Notes: a model not told the origin generated them from the letters alone. A DNA stretch of 64,000 nucleotides from Cronobacter dublinensis subsp. dublinensis LMG 23823 (GCF_001277235.1 NZ_CP012266.1:992001-1056000), one strand, 5' to 3'. Positions 16,487-25,284 are shown, counted from the stretch's first letter. Made by a program: numbers and translations.

Positions 16487-17071
16487 TTAAATCAGTGCGT
16501 TCAGCGCCGCGTATTGCAGCAGCATGATGGTTTTGGCATCGACTATCTCGCCGTCGCGCACCGCGCGCAGCGCCTCGTCGATGGGCATTTTTACGACCTC
16601 GATATCCTCGCCTTCTTCCGCGACCCCGCCGCCCGCGCCGCGTCGGCGCGTCGGATGGTATTCGCCGACAAAGAAATAGAGTTTTTCCGTGACCGAGCCG
16701 GGGCTCATATAGGCTTCAAACACTTTCTCCACGTTTTCCACCAGATAGCCGGTCTCTTCTTCGGCTTCCGCCCGGATGCGCGCTTCAGGCTCGGCGTCAT
16801 CGAGCAGGCCCGCCGCGGTTTCGGTCAGCAGCCCGTCGTAACCGTTAAGGAAAACCGGCAGGCGAAACTGGCGGGTGAGCACAACGCAGCGCTCGGCGCG
16901 GTTATACAGCAGGATGGTCGCGCCGTTGCCGCGATCGTAGGCTTCGCGGCTCTGGCGCTGCCACTGACCGTCGCGGCGCTGGTAATCGAAGGTATATTTC
17001 TTCAGCACATACCAGTCGTCAGACAGGGTTTGCGTCCCGATAATGCGTACTTTTTCACGAACAGATGGCAT
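16487..17071 (-). CDS. nudK: Nudix hydrolase, NudK-like (GDP-mannose / ADP-sugar pyrophosphatase)
   Basis: 194 residues from the ATG at 17071, which has GGAG eight bases upstream; the longer frame to 17167 lacks support. The Nudix box 'GLLDDAEPEARIRAEAEEETGY' carries the catalytic Glu residues, although the usual Arg of REUXEE is Ala (E. coli NudK has Lys). 'YDRGNGATILLYN', 'LTRQFRLPVFLNG' and 'MSPGSVTEKLYFF' follow NudK. It would cleave nucleotide sugars such as GDP-mannose in a Mg-dependent way. Divergent from the DeoR regulator gene and probably co-transcribed with the DUF4406 gene. Confidence 0.82.
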   Translation of the reverse strand: MPSVREKVRIIGTQTLSDDWYVLKKYTFDYQRRDGQWQRQSREAYDRGNGATILLYNRAERCVVLTRQFRLPVFLNGYDGLLTETAAGLLDDAEPEARIRAEAEEETGYLVENVEKVFEAYMSPGSVTEKLYFFVGEYHPTRRRGAGGGVAEEGEDIEVVKMPIDEALRAVRDGEIVDAKTIMLLQYAALNALI

Positions 17072-17154
17072 GATGGCGTCTCCACAGGTAGAATTGGCAA
17101 CATAACGTGCATATTCGTGCATGGTCAAGAAATATCGTGCAACAGGAAACCCGT

Positions 17155-17910
17155 ATGCTGACGTCACAACGTAAAAAACTCATCCTGGAAAAACTGGCGG
17201 CAGAAGGGCAGGTGCAGTCCCGGGCGCTCAGCGAGTGGTTTAACGTCTCGGAAGATACGATACGGCGCGATCTGCGCGAGCTCTCCGCCGAAGGCCGTCT
17301 GCAACGCGTGCATGGCGGCGCGTTACCGGCATCGGCGGCGGTGGTGGATTTCGCGGGCCGCAGCCAGTTGTCGCTCGACTCCAAACGGGCGGTAGCCCGG
17401 CGCGCCGCAGCCCTGATTGAGCCGGGACAGATTGTGATGCTCGACGGCGGCACGACGACCAGCGAACTGGTGAAATGCCTGCCGCCGGATCTCGCGATTA
17501 CCGTCATCACCCACAGCCCCGGCATCGCGCTGCTGCTGGTGGAGCATCCGCGTATTGAGGTGATCCTTATCGGCGGGCGGCTGTTTAAACACTCCATCGT
17601 CTCGGTGGGCGCGGCGGCTATCGAGGCGATGAGCCATCTGCGCGCCGACCTGTTTTTTATGGGCGTGACCGGCATTCGCGCCGACGCGGGCCTGAGCACC
17701 GGCGACTATGAAGAGGCGTGCGTGAAGCGCGCGCTGGCCTCGCGCGCGGCCGAAACGGTGGTTATGGCCTCGCGTGAAAAGCTCAATGCCGCTTCCGCGT
17801 TCTGCATCGGCGACATCTCGCTTATCCATACGCTGGTGGTGGAAGGCGACACCGCCGACAGCCTGCTCGCGCCGTTTGCCGCGCAGGGCGTGACGGTCTT
17901 AAAGGCGTAA
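17155..17910 (+). CDS. DeoR/GlpR-family transcriptional regulator
   Basis: 251 residues starting at the ATG 17155 behind caggaa. The N-terminal DeoR HTH is 'QRKKLILEKLAAEGQVQSRALSEWFNVSEDTIRRDLRELS', then 'GRLQRVHGGALP'. The C-terminal sugar-phosphate sensor domain has 'MLDGGTTTSELVKCLP' and 'DLFFMGVTGIRADAGLSTGDYEEACVKRAL'. Such proteins repress sugar or nucleoside catabolic genes and sense phosphorylated sugars. No sugar operon is adjacent; the divergent neighbour is nudK, and the next plus-strand gene encodes a P-loop protein. Target unknown. Confidence 0.87.
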   Translation: MLTSQRKKLILEKLAAEGQVQSRALSEWFNVSEDTIRRDLRELSAEGRLQRVHGGALPASAAVVDFAGRSQLSLDSKRAVARRAAALIEPGQIVMLDGGTTTSELVKCLPPDLAITVITHSPGIALLLVEHPRIEVILIGGRLFKHSIVSVGAAAIEAMSHLRADLFFMGVTGIRADAGLSTGDYEEACVKRALASRAAETVVMASREKLNAASAFCIGDISLIHTLVVEGDTADSLLAPFAAQGVTVLKA

Positions 17911-17937
17911 CGCGCCCCCTGGAATCGGTGGGATTGG

Positions 17938-17969
17938 CAGGCGGGCATTGCCTGGAAAATGCCCGCCTG
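17938..17969 (+). terminator. Strong hairpin after the DeoR gene
   Basis: A 12-bp perfect stem (caggcgggcatt / aatgcccgcctg) with an 8-nt loop lies 27 nt after the stop. The T tract is missing, so it may be a weak terminator or a processed 3' end. Confidence 0.5.
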
Positions 17970-18109
17970 TTAGCGTGAAGGCATGAACCGACTCCCACAC
18001 GCTGTTATCGCCGCGATTATTCGCACCGCCTTCTGGTCGGAGGGATAACGCGTATCGCTTACCCGCCTGCAGGGCGGGCGCCTTGCAGGCCACTGCTGCG
18101 AGGCTGACG

Positions 18110-18637
18110 ATGTCCCACACGCTTTCCTGTAAACCCGGACCGACGCTCTATCTGCTGTGCGGCAAAATCGCCGCAGGGAAATCGACGCTCGCCGCCGCGC
18201 TGGCGCGCGAGGCGAACGCGGTGATCGTCAGTGAGGACGTCTGGCTTGCGCGGCTTTATGGCCCGGAGATGACGGAGGTCGCCGATTATGTCCGTTTCGC
18301 CGCCCGGCTTCGCGAAGCGATGACGCCGCATCTCACCGCGCTGCTTGACGCCGGCCTGAGCCTGGTGCTTGATTTCCCGGCTAACACGCCGCAGAGCCGC
18401 GCCTGGATGAAAAATCTGATTGACGCCAGCGGCGCAGCGCATGAGCTGCACTGGCTGGATGTGCCGGACGCGGTCTGCCTGGCGCGTCTGCGTCGCCGTA
18501 ACCAGCAGGGTGGGCACGATTTCGCCGCCACGGACGCCCAGTTCGCGCAGGTAACGCGCTATTTCGTTCCGCCTGGCGCGCAAGAGGGGTTTAACATTGT
18601 GGCGCACCGCGAGGCCCCGGACGGAAACTGCGCATAA
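18110..18637 (+). CDS. AAA/P-loop ATPase (zeta-toxin/kinase-like)
   Basis: 175 residues from the ATG at 18110 with gagg upstream. Walker A GKIAAGKST is at 18–26, followed by 'VIVSEDVWLARLYG' (an acceptor-site style seen in small-molecule kinases), 'LVLDFPANTPQSRAWM' and a C-terminal 'RLRRRNQQGGHDFAATDAQFAQV' lid. This is the AAA_33 / zeta-like kinase family, which phosphorylates small molecules such as sugars, nucleosides or antibiotics. No antitoxin gene is adjacent, so a toxin role is unlikely. Substrate unknown. Confidence 0.8.
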   Translation: MSHTLSCKPGPTLYLLCGKIAAGKSTLAAALAREANAVIVSEDVWLARLYGPEMTEVADYVRFAARLREAMTPHLTALLDAGLSLVLDFPANTPQSRAWMKNLIDASGAAHELHWLDVPDAVCLARLRRRNQQGGHDFAATDAQFAQVTRYFVPPGAQEGFNIVAHREAPDGNCA

Positions 18638-18710
18638 CCGGGCAAAGCTGTCTATTCTGTGAATGACGACGTCCGAAAACGGTTATGCGGATAATTTCAG
18701 GAGGGACGGC

Positions 18711-18878
18711 ATGAAGTTTTTTTATTTTGTATCGTTAATTGCAGCGGCCTGTTATCTGTTTGCTTTTTTACCGCGCGCGAAAAGTGACCGTGAGCCGCTC
18801 GCGTACTGGGGATGCTGGGCGTATCTGGGGGCCTCGGCGATTTACTGGGCCATTTTCGGATTAAGGCATTATTTTTAG
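18711..18878 (+). CDS. Small two-helix membrane protein
   Basis: 55 residues from the ATG at 18711 with a very good ribosome site (caggaggg, 5–6 nt spacing). The frame could extend to 18663 without a ribosome site. Two hydrophobic segments, ~4–19 and ~33–50, are separated by a charged loop (PRAKSDREP). No family is recognised. It stands alone in the gap before lpxP. Confidence 0.65.
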   Translation: MKFFYFVSLIAAACYLFAFLPRAKSDREPLAYWGCWAYLGASAIYWAIFGLRHYF

Positions 18879-19486
18879 CCAGTATAATAACGTGCCGGGA
18901 AATAATACCCGGCGGATAACGCCATTATGTCGTAAAAGTAAATAGCGAGGGTATTATTCCTAAAGGTTTTATTTTTACCCGTTCTCCATAATTCCATCGC
19001 TTTCTTTACAAAATTACGCTATCTTTTCGCGCGCAAAGCCGTCATTCTGACGCTTAGCGTCATCGCTGTAGTTGATAACGTGCTGAACCACACCGCACTG
19101 CGTTACAAATATGTTTCAAATACAAGACGATGCAAATTACCAGCCGCAGAATGCCCCAAAGGCTGGAGCCAGTTTCAGTTAATTAAGGTTGTTATCATTA
19201 GCGGGTTAATATTACTCACTGCGGCGTTTTGCTGCGGCTGTCGCCAGAAATTACCACGTAATACGGCGAAATGTTTCAGAATTCATGAAAAGGCCACTTT
19301 TTATTCACATTCTGACATTACTTTAATTCAAACCGGGAGCCATTACGGCGCATCTTCTTTTTTACCTCCCCGTATTTTATTTTGTAGCAGGAAGGCATTA
19401 TCCCTGCTGAATCATTCTCTGTCTGGTTTGTACCGCTTACGGAACGGCTTCTTTATGCGATACACCGCTGTGCATAAAGGTGCTTT
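18879..19486. other. AT-rich leader region of lpxP
   Basis: About 600 bp without a convincing gene. A palindrome (tgacgc tta gcgtca) is at 19048–19062. A plus-strand frame from a GTG at 19080 remains open to a TGA at 19490 that overlaps the lpxP ATG, but it has no ribosome site and an odd composition, so I do not call it. The last 40 nt hold the hairpins described for lpxP. Confidence 0.5.
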
Positions 19487-19489
19487 ATG
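19451..19489 (+). promoter_or_regulatory. Two mutually exclusive hairpins over the lpxP ribosome site and start
   Basis: ctttatgc (19451–19458) can pair with gcataaag (19472–19479), which carries the purine-rich ribosome site. The same cataaag (19473–19479) can instead pair with ctttatg (19483–19489), which contains the lpxP start codon. The repeated ctttatg unit makes a possible switch. Because lpxP is a cold-induced gene, temperature-dependent translation is a plausible, untested role. Confidence 0.45.
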
Positions 19490-20410
19490 AAAAATGTCAT
19501 GCCGTTTTCCCGCGCGCTGCTGAATCCGCGTTACTGGTTTACCTGGTTCGGGCTCGGCCTGTTGTGGCTGCTCGTGCAGATGCCGCATCCGCTGCTAATG
19601 CGCTTAGGCGCGTTCCTCGGCGGCAACTCGCGCCGCTTTCTCAAGCGCCGTGAAAAAATCCTGCGTCGCAACCTTGAGCTGTGCTTCCCGAACTTCAGCG
19701 AGGCGCAAAAAGAGCAGCTGATTCAGGAAAACTTTCTGTCGCTCGGCATGGCGCTGCTGGAAACCGGCATGGCCTGGTTCTGGTCGGACGCGCGCATCAA
19801 AAAATGGTTTAACGTTGAAGGGCTTCACCATCTGCACCAGGCGAACGCGCAGCAGCGCGGCGTTATCGTCATCGGCGTGCATTTTATGTCGCTGGAGCTG
19901 GGCGGTCGCGTGATGGGGCTGTGCAAGCCGATGATGGCGATGTACCGCCCGCACAATAATAAAGCGATGGAATGGGCGCAGACCAAAGGGCGTATGCGTT
20001 CCAACAAAGCGATGATCGACCGTAAAGATCTCAAAGGCATGGTGCACGCGCTGAAGCAGGGCGAAGCGGTTTGGTTCGCGCCGGACCAGGATTACGGCCC
20101 GCGCGGCAGCACCTTCGCGCCGCTGTTCGCGGTCAATAACGCGGCGACCACGCGCGGCACTTATGTGTTGTCACGCCTGAGCAATGCGGCGATGCTGACC
20201 ATTGTGATGATCCGCAACCCCGACGCCAGCGGTTATAAGCTGATTATCCAGCCGGAGTTGCAGGGTTATCCGCGCGAAGACGAAGCCGCCGCGGCCTGTT
20301 ACATGAACAAGGTTATCGAGCGCGAAATTCTGCGCGCGCCGGAGCAGTATCTCTGGATCCACCGCCGCTTCAAAACCCGCCCGGCAGGTGAAGCGTCGCT
20401 CTACACTTAA
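19487..20410 (+). CDS. lpxP: Kdo2-lipid IV(A) palmitoleoyltransferase LpxP
   Basis: 307 residues, lauroyl/palmitoleoyl acyltransferase family. The catalytic H-x4-E is 'VHFMSLELGG' (His132, Glu137). 'FAPDQDYGPRGSTFAP', 'YVLSRLS' and 'APEQYLWIHRRFKTRP' match LpxP more closely than LpxL, as does 'GRVMGLC.PMMA.YRPHNN'. One N-terminal membrane helix is at ~20–33. The inner-membrane enzyme adds an unsaturated C16 chain to lipid A in the cold. The start has overlapping hairpins, and a strong terminator follows. Confidence 0.92.
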   Translation: MKNVMPFSRALLNPRYWFTWFGLGLLWLLVQMPHPLLMRLGAFLGGNSRRFLKRREKILRRNLELCFPNFSEAQKEQLIQENFLSLGMALLETGMAWFWSDARIKKWFNVEGLHHLHQANAQQRGVIVIGVHFMSLELGGRVMGLCKPMMAMYRPHNNKAMEWAQTKGRMRSNKAMIDRKDLKGMVHALKQGEAVWFAPDQDYGPRGSTFAPLFAVNNAATTRGTYVLSRLSNAAMLTIVMIRNPDASGYKLIIQPELQGYPREDEAAAACYMNKVIEREILRAPEQYLWIHRRFKTRPAGEASLYT

Positions 20411-20420
20411 TTCGCTTAAT

Positions 20421-20453
20421 AAAAAAGCCCCGCTCAGTGCGGGGCTTTTTTTT
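20421..20453. terminator. Shared terminator of lpxP and eutC
   Basis: A stem gccccgc / gcggggc is flanked by an A run and a T run, so it works in both directions. The eutC stop codon (20434–20436, minus strand) lies in the loop. Confidence 0.85.
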
Positions 20454-21219
20454 GGCTTAATCGCGGTTTCACCACGCCATGCAGCGCCGGGTTATCGCTC
20501 TCATCCTTGAGCTTCACGCCGGTGAGCCTGCGTAAAAACGCTTGCTCCAGCAGCCAGGCGAGCTTAAACGCCGCTGCCTCCCACGGCAGCCCTTCCGGGC
20601 GGATATTGGAGATGCAGTTGCGCTCGGACTCAATACGCGAGCGCTGCGGCTGCCAGGTGAGGTAGACCCCGAGGCTATCCGGCGACGACAGGCCGGGGCG
20701 CTCGCCAATCAGGATCGCGACGGCCCGCGCGCCCAGCGCCTCGCCGATATCATCCCCTAATGCCACCCGCGACTGGTGCGCCAGCACCACGGGCGCAAGC
20801 GATAAGCCGAGCGTGTCGATATAGGGCAGCAGGGCGCGGATAAACCCGACCGACTGGCGGTGCACGGCGTGGGATGAGAGCCCGTCGCCAATCACCAGCA
20901 GCAAATCGGCGTCGCGTTTACGCGCGCTCAGCATCGCGCGGCTCTCGTCATCCAGACGGCGGCCCAGATCCGGGCGGTGCAGATAGGTGGCGCGATCGGG
21001 CGCGGCGCTGTGCACGGTAAGCGTCGCAAGCCCGAGCGCCTCCAGCGCGGTACGCAACTGCTCGCTGTCGAAGGGCTGATGGATGGCGTCGCGCGCCTGC
21101 GCATGCGCCAGACCGAATTTCAGCACCTCATCGGTAGGAAGGCTCGCGCCGCTGCGCCCGAGCGCGATGCGGGCGTCGGTAAACTGGCGTAGCAGTTCCC
21201 AGCTGTCGTGGATGCTCAT
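20434..21219 (-). CDS. eutC: Ethanolamine ammonia-lyase small subunit EutC
   Basis: 261 residues, somewhat shorter than the E. coli protein. 'RIALGRSGASLPTDEVLKFGLAHAQARDAIH' is the family N-terminal block and 'DLLLVIGDGLSSHAV' and 'ALGARAVAILIGERPGLSSPDSLGVYLT' form the cobalamin-binding region. With EutB it deaminates ethanolamine to acetaldehyde and ammonia using adenosylcobalamin. The start overlaps the eutB end by 4 nt. Gene order is eat-eutB-eutC without carboxysome-like shell genes. Confidence 0.92.
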   Translation of the reverse strand: MSIHDSWELLRQFTDARIALGRSGASLPTDEVLKFGLAHAQARDAIHQPFDSEQLRTALEALGLATLTVHSAAPDRATYLHRPDLGRRLDDESRAMLSARKRDADLLLVIGDGLSSHAVHRQSVGFIRALLPYIDTLGLSLAPVVLAHQSRVALGDDIGEALGARAVAILIGERPGLSSPDSLGVYLTWQPQRSRIESERNCISNIRPEGLPWEAAAFKLAWLLEQAFLRRLTGVKLKDESDNPALHGVVKPRLSQKKAPH

Positions 21220-22604
21220 ACGTTTTCCCCCTGCGGCAGCGCCGTCAACAGCGGATGGTTCGCGCCGGTCAGGCGCAGGTCGCCCTGGGCGTTGATTATC
21301 TGCATTTTCTCAAGCCAGGCGGCGAATTCCGGGGCGTGCTTCAGGCCCAGCAGGCGACGGATGTAGAGCGCGTCGTGAAATGACGTGCTCTGGTAATTCA
21401 GCATAATGTCGTCCGCGCCCGGCACGCCGATAAGAAACGTCAGCCCGGCGGCGGCAAGCAGCGTCAGCAGCGTGTCCATGTCGTCCTGATCCGCCTCGGC
21501 GTGGTTGGTGTAACAGACGTCGCAGCCGAGCGGCAGTCCCATTAGCTTGCCGCAGAAGTGATCCTCAAGCCCGGCGCGGATGATCTGTTTGCCGTCATAG
21601 AGGTATTCCGGGCCGATAAACCCCACCACGGTGTTGACCAGCAGCGGCTTAAAGTGGCGCGCCACCGCGTAGGCCCGCGCCTCGCAGGTCTGCTGATCGA
21701 CGCCGTGATGCGCGTTTGAAGAAAGACAGCTTCCCTGGCCGGTCTCGAAATACATCACGTTGTCGCCGAGCGTGCCGCGCCCGAGACTCAGCGCCGCCTC
21801 GTGTGCCTCCTGAAGGAGCGCCAGGCTGATGCCAAAGCCGCTGTTCGCCGCCTCGGTGCCCGCCACTGACTGAAACACCAGGTCCACCGGCGCGCCGCGC
21901 TCGATAAGCTGGAGCGTATTGGTCACATGCGTCAGCACGCAGGACTGCGTCGGGATCTCAAAACGGCTGATGACATCATCCAGCATATAGTTGAGCCGCT
22001 CCAGCACCGGCAGGCTGTCGCTCGCCGGGTTAATGCCGACCACCGCGTCGCCGCTGCCGTAGAACAGCCCGTCGAGCATACTGGCGGCGATGCCGCGCAG
22101 GTCGTCCGTCGGATGATTCGGTTGTAAGCGCACGCTTAAATGGCCCGGCAGGCCGATGGTGTTGCGAAAGCGCGTCACCACGCGGCATTTGCTGGCGGCG
22201 AGGATCAGATCCTGATTGCGCATTAATTTGCTGACCGCCGCCGCCATCTCCGGCGTGATGCCCGGCGCTACCCGCGCCAGCGTCTCGCTGGTGGTCGACT
22301 CATCCAGCAGCCAGTCGCGAAAATCGCCGACCGTCAGATGGCTGACCGGCGCGAAGGCGTCGCGGTCATGAGTGTCGATAATCAGCCGCGTCACCTCATC
22401 CTGCTCATACGGGATGACGGGGTTATCGAGGATGTCGCGCAGCGGCACGTCGGCCAGCGCCATCTTCGCCGCCATTCGCTCGGCGGCGCTTTGCGCCGCG
22501 ATGCCCGCCAGCATATCGCCCGAACGCGCGGGCGTGGCTTTCGCCAGCAGCGTTTTCAGGCTGTCGAAACGGTATGTCGAATGCGTAAGCGTAGTGCGAT
22601 ACAC
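21216..22604 (-). CDS. eutB: Ethanolamine ammonia-lyase large subunit EutB
   Basis: 462 residues, TIM-barrel catalytic subunit. 'LLAKATPARSGDMLAGIAAQSAAERMAAKMALADVPL' is the family N-terminus, and 'GVIGFIGPEYLYDG'-type and 'GLPLGCDVCYTNHAEADQDDMDTL' blocks follow. The start is a GTG at 22604 with AAGGAG five bases upstream. It acts with EutC in the cytoplasm. The transporter gene lies 9 nt upstream, so the three form one operon. Confidence 0.94.
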   Translation of the reverse strand: MYRTTLTHSTYRFDSLKTLLAKATPARSGDMLAGIAAQSAAERMAAKMALADVPLRDILDNPVIPYEQDEVTRLIIDTHDRDAFAPVSHLTVGDFRDWLLDESTTSETLARVAPGITPEMAAAVSKLMRNQDLILAASKCRVVTRFRNTIGLPGHLSVRLQPNHPTDDLRGIAASMLDGLFYGSGDAVVGINPASDSLPVLERLNYMLDDVISRFEIPTQSCVLTHVTNTLQLIERGAPVDLVFQSVAGTEAANSGFGISLALLQEAHEAALSLGRGTLGDNVMYFETGQGSCLSSNAHHGVDQQTCEARAYAVARHFKPLLVNTVVGFIGPEYLYDGKQIIRAGLEDHFCGKLMGLPLGCDVCYTNHAEADQDDMDTLLTLLAAAGLTFLIGVPGADDIMLNYQSTSFHDALYIRRLLGLKHAPEFAAWLEKMQIINAQGDLRLTGANHPLLTALPQGENV

Positions 22605-22613
22605 AAGCGCTCC

Positions 22614-23993
22614 TTATGAGGCGACGCGTAGCTGGGCGTCAACGGCGGCGGCGGCCCGCGCGCTGGCGGTCAGCCGGAACCACAGGTAGCCTGCCAGCAT
22701 CATCACGGCGAAAATCGCGGCCAGCGCCGGGTTAAACCAGACCATCGCCACGAGGCAGAGCAGGGCCATACCCAGCGCGAACGCGGGTGCCAGCGGCCAG
22801 AGCGGCGCGCGGAAAGGCCGCGCCAGATGCGGCTCGCTGCGCCGCAGCTTAAACAGCGCGGCCATCGAGACGATATACATAACAATAGCCCCAAACACCG
22901 ACATGGTGACGATGCTGGCCGTGAGCGACATCCCGTTTATGGTGATCAGCGAATCGGAGAAGATAGCTGCAATCCCGACAATGCCGCCCGCGAGGATCGC
23001 CCGGTGCGGCGTGCGGGTGCGCGGGTGGACAGCCGCGAGGCCCGCCGGCAGAAAGCCTGCGCGCGCCAGCGAGAAAATCTGCCGTGAATAACCCATGATA
23101 ATGCCGTGAAACGACGCCACCAGGCCAAACAGGCCGAGCCACACCAGCATATGCAGCCAGCCGCTGTTGGCCCCGACGATGGTTTTCATCGCCTGCGGCA
23201 GCGGATCGTTAATATTCGCGAGCGCGCGCCAGTCGCCGACGCCGCCTGCGAAGATCATCACGCCGAGCGCCAGCACCGTCAGGGTGATAATGCCGCCGCC
23301 GAGCGCTCGCGGAATGGTGCGCTGCGGATCTTTCGCTTCTTCCGCGGCCATCGACGCGCCCTCAATGGCTAAGAAAAACCAGATGGCGAAGGGGATGGCG
23401 GCAAACATACCCGGCAGAGCGAGGCTACTGAAATTCTCCGCCCCCGACCAGCCGTGCGCGGTAAAGTGGCTCCATGAAAAGCCTGGTGCAACCACGCCCA
23501 TAAACACCAGCAGCTCGAAAATGGCGAGCAGGGTGACGATAAGCTCAAAAGTGGCGGCGATGCCGACGCCGAGAATATTGAGCGTCATAAAGATGACATA
23601 AGCGCCGCAGGCGATCCATTTCGGGTCGAGCGACGGAAACTGCACGTTAAGATAAGCACCGATGGCCATCGCGATGGCAGGCGGGGCGAACACAAACTCT
23701 ACCAGCGTGGCGAAGCCCGCGATAAACCCCCCGGTGGGGCCAAAGGCCCGGCAGGCGTAAGCGAACGGCCCGCCCGCGTGCGGAATGGCGGTCGTCAGTT
23801 CGGTAAAGCTAAAGATAAACGCGCAATACATGGCGGCAATCGCCAGCGCCACCACCAGAAAGCCCATCGTGCCCGCCTGAGACCAGCCATAGCTCCAGCC
23901 GAAATACTCGCCGGAAATCACCAGCCCCACCGCGATGCCCCACAGCCGGAAACTGCCCAGCGTGCGTTTTAACCCTGCCTGCTGTTCGCTCAT
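22614..23993 (-). CDS. eat: Ethanolamine permease (APC family)
   Basis: 459 residues with about 12 membrane helices. 'LWGIAVGLVISGEYFGWSYGWSQAGTMGFL' is characteristic of the ethanolamine permease Eat, not of general amino acid permeases. 'GGPFAYACRAFGPTGGFIAGF' forms the substrate-site helix break. It imports ethanolamine for the downstream ammonia-lyase. First gene of the operon; it is divergent from the AFG1-like gene. No EutR-type regulator is seen. Confidence 0.9.
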   Translation of the reverse strand: MSEQQAGLKRTLGSFRLWGIAVGLVISGEYFGWSYGWSQAGTMGFLVVALAIAAMYCAFIFSFTELTTAIPHAGGPFAYACRAFGPTGGFIAGFATLVEFVFAPPAIAMAIGAYLNVQFPSLDPKWIACGAYVIFMTLNILGVGIAATFELIVTLLAIFELLVFMGVVAPGFSWSHFTAHGWSGAENFSSLALPGMFAAIPFAIWFFLAIEGASMAAEEAKDPQRTIPRALGGGIITLTVLALGVMIFAGGVGDWRALANINDPLPQAMKTIVGANSGWLHMLVWLGLFGLVASFHGIIMGYSRQIFSLARAGFLPAGLAAVHPRTRTPHRAILAGGIVGIAAIFSDSLITINGMSLTASIVTMSVFGAIVMYIVSMAALFKLRRSEPHLARPFRAPLWPLAPAFALGMALLCLVAMVWFNPALAAIFAVMMLAGYLWFRLTASARAAAAVDAQLRVAS

Positions 23994-24200
23994 ACCTCAC
24001 CTCGTAAGACGACGGATAGACCTGGCGAGCGCTGCAAAGAGCGTACCAGCCGCGCAGGCCCGCACGGCGCGGGGCCGCCAGGTCTGCATGCGCCAGCGTG
24101 GTGCTGACAGTGCGCTGCTTTGGTGAATCGTGCGACAGGCTTTGAAAAAGCGTGCGGGTTGTGGGTTAATAACATTTTGTTTACATATGGAGCCGTCACG

Positions 24201-25229
24201 ATGGCCGGGACCGCCGTACCCTTTTCGTTTAGCGACGTCATGCGCCAGCGCGCGCAGGAGCATGCGCTGCGCCTGGATGCCGATCAGGCGCAGCTGGTCG
24301 CGGCGCTGGAGGCGCTCGCGGCCCCGCTGCTGGCGGACCGTGCGCGCTTCGCCGGGCTCTATGTCTGGGGCCGACCGGGGCGCGGCAAAAGCTTTATCGT
24401 CGATAGCTTTTTTGCCTCGCTGCCGTGCGCCGCGAAAAAACGCGCCCACTTTCATGATTTCTTTCGTGAACTGCATCAGTGCATGATGCATCAGCCGCTG
24501 GAGGCGGCGTTGCGTGAGCTGCTCGGCGACGCGCGGCTGCTCTGCTTTGATGAATTCCACCTGCACGATCCGGGCGATGCGATGCTGGCGAAAAAGCTGC
24601 TGGAGGTAGCGCTGTCGATGCGCATCACGCTTATCCTGACCTCCAACTATTCTCCGCGCGAGCTGCTGGCGCACCCGCTTTATCACGAGCTGTTTGTGCC
24701 GTCGATTGCCCTTATTGAGCGCGAAATGACGATTTTCGCGCTCAACGGCGAGCGCGATTACCGTCTTACTGCCGCAAGCGACGCCGGGCCGTTCAGCCAG
24801 GGCGCGTGGCTCTATCCCGGAACTGTTGCCCAGCGCGAGGCTTTCGGGCTGCCTGTCGTCCACGGCGAATTTGCCGTCGCGGCGGGGTATCACACGTTTT
24901 ATGCCGCCTCGCCGCCGGGCGAGATACTGCACTTTACCTTTGCGGGATTATGCGAAGCGACGACGGCCGTAATGGATTATTTAACGCTCTGCGAATCGTA
25001 TTCCTGCTGGTTTATTGACGCGGTGCCGCGGCTCGCGCAGGTTAATCCGGCCGCGCAGCAGCGGTTTATTAATCTTATTGACGTGCTCTATGATAAACAG
25101 CGGCAGGTATTTGTCGCCAGTGAATATAAGGTGGCGGAGATTATTGACGGCGTGGCGCTTGACGATATTGGCCGCACCGCCAGCCGGCTTTCGCAATTAC
25201 CAATAATACAGGCTCCTGTTACGGGTTAA
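24201..25229 (+). CDS. ZapE/AFG1-like ATPase (paralog)
   Basis: 342 residues from the ATG at 24201 (ggag nine bases upstream). Walker A GRPGRGKS is at 57–64; 'RAHFHDFFRELHQCMH'-type and Walker B 'LLCFDEFHLHDPGDAMLAKKLL' follow, as does the sensor 'LILTSNYSPRELL'. The C-terminal 'YWFIDAVPRLAQVNPAAQQRFINLIDVLYDKQRQVFVASEY' is typical of the family. ZapE aids Z-ring control under stress; AFG1 is its mitochondrial counterpart. It is probably a second copy beside zapE, because zapE normally sits near rplM/degQ. Role here unknown. Confidence 0.85.
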   Translation: MAGTAVPFSFSDVMRQRAQEHALRLDADQAQLVAALEALAAPLLADRARFAGLYVWGRPGRGKSFIVDSFFASLPCAAKKRAHFHDFFRELHQCMMHQPLEAALRELLGDARLLCFDEFHLHDPGDAMLAKKLLEVALSMRITLILTSNYSPRELLAHPLYHELFVPSIALIEREMTIFALNGERDYRLTAASDAGPFSQGAWLYPGTVAQREAFGLPVVHGEFAVAAGYHTFYAASPPGEILHFTFAGLCEATTAVMDYLTLCESYSCWFIDAVPRLAQVNPAAQQRFINLIDVLYDKQRQVFVASEYKVAEIIDGVALDDIGRTASRLSQLPIIQAPVTG

Positions 25230-25284
25230 CGGAATAATAAAGCGCGCGCGTATTAAGGCGATAATAATAAGGCGTGATAAAAAA

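Noticed and set aside
18110..18637. Zeta-type toxin of a toxin–antitoxin pair
   Set aside because: No small antitoxin gene precedes or follows; the protein fits small-molecule kinases of the same superfamily.
19080..19490. 136-codon plus-strand frame whose stop overlaps the lpxP start
   Set aside because: GTG start without ribosome site, AT-driven composition and no family resemblance; the ATGA overlap could be chance.
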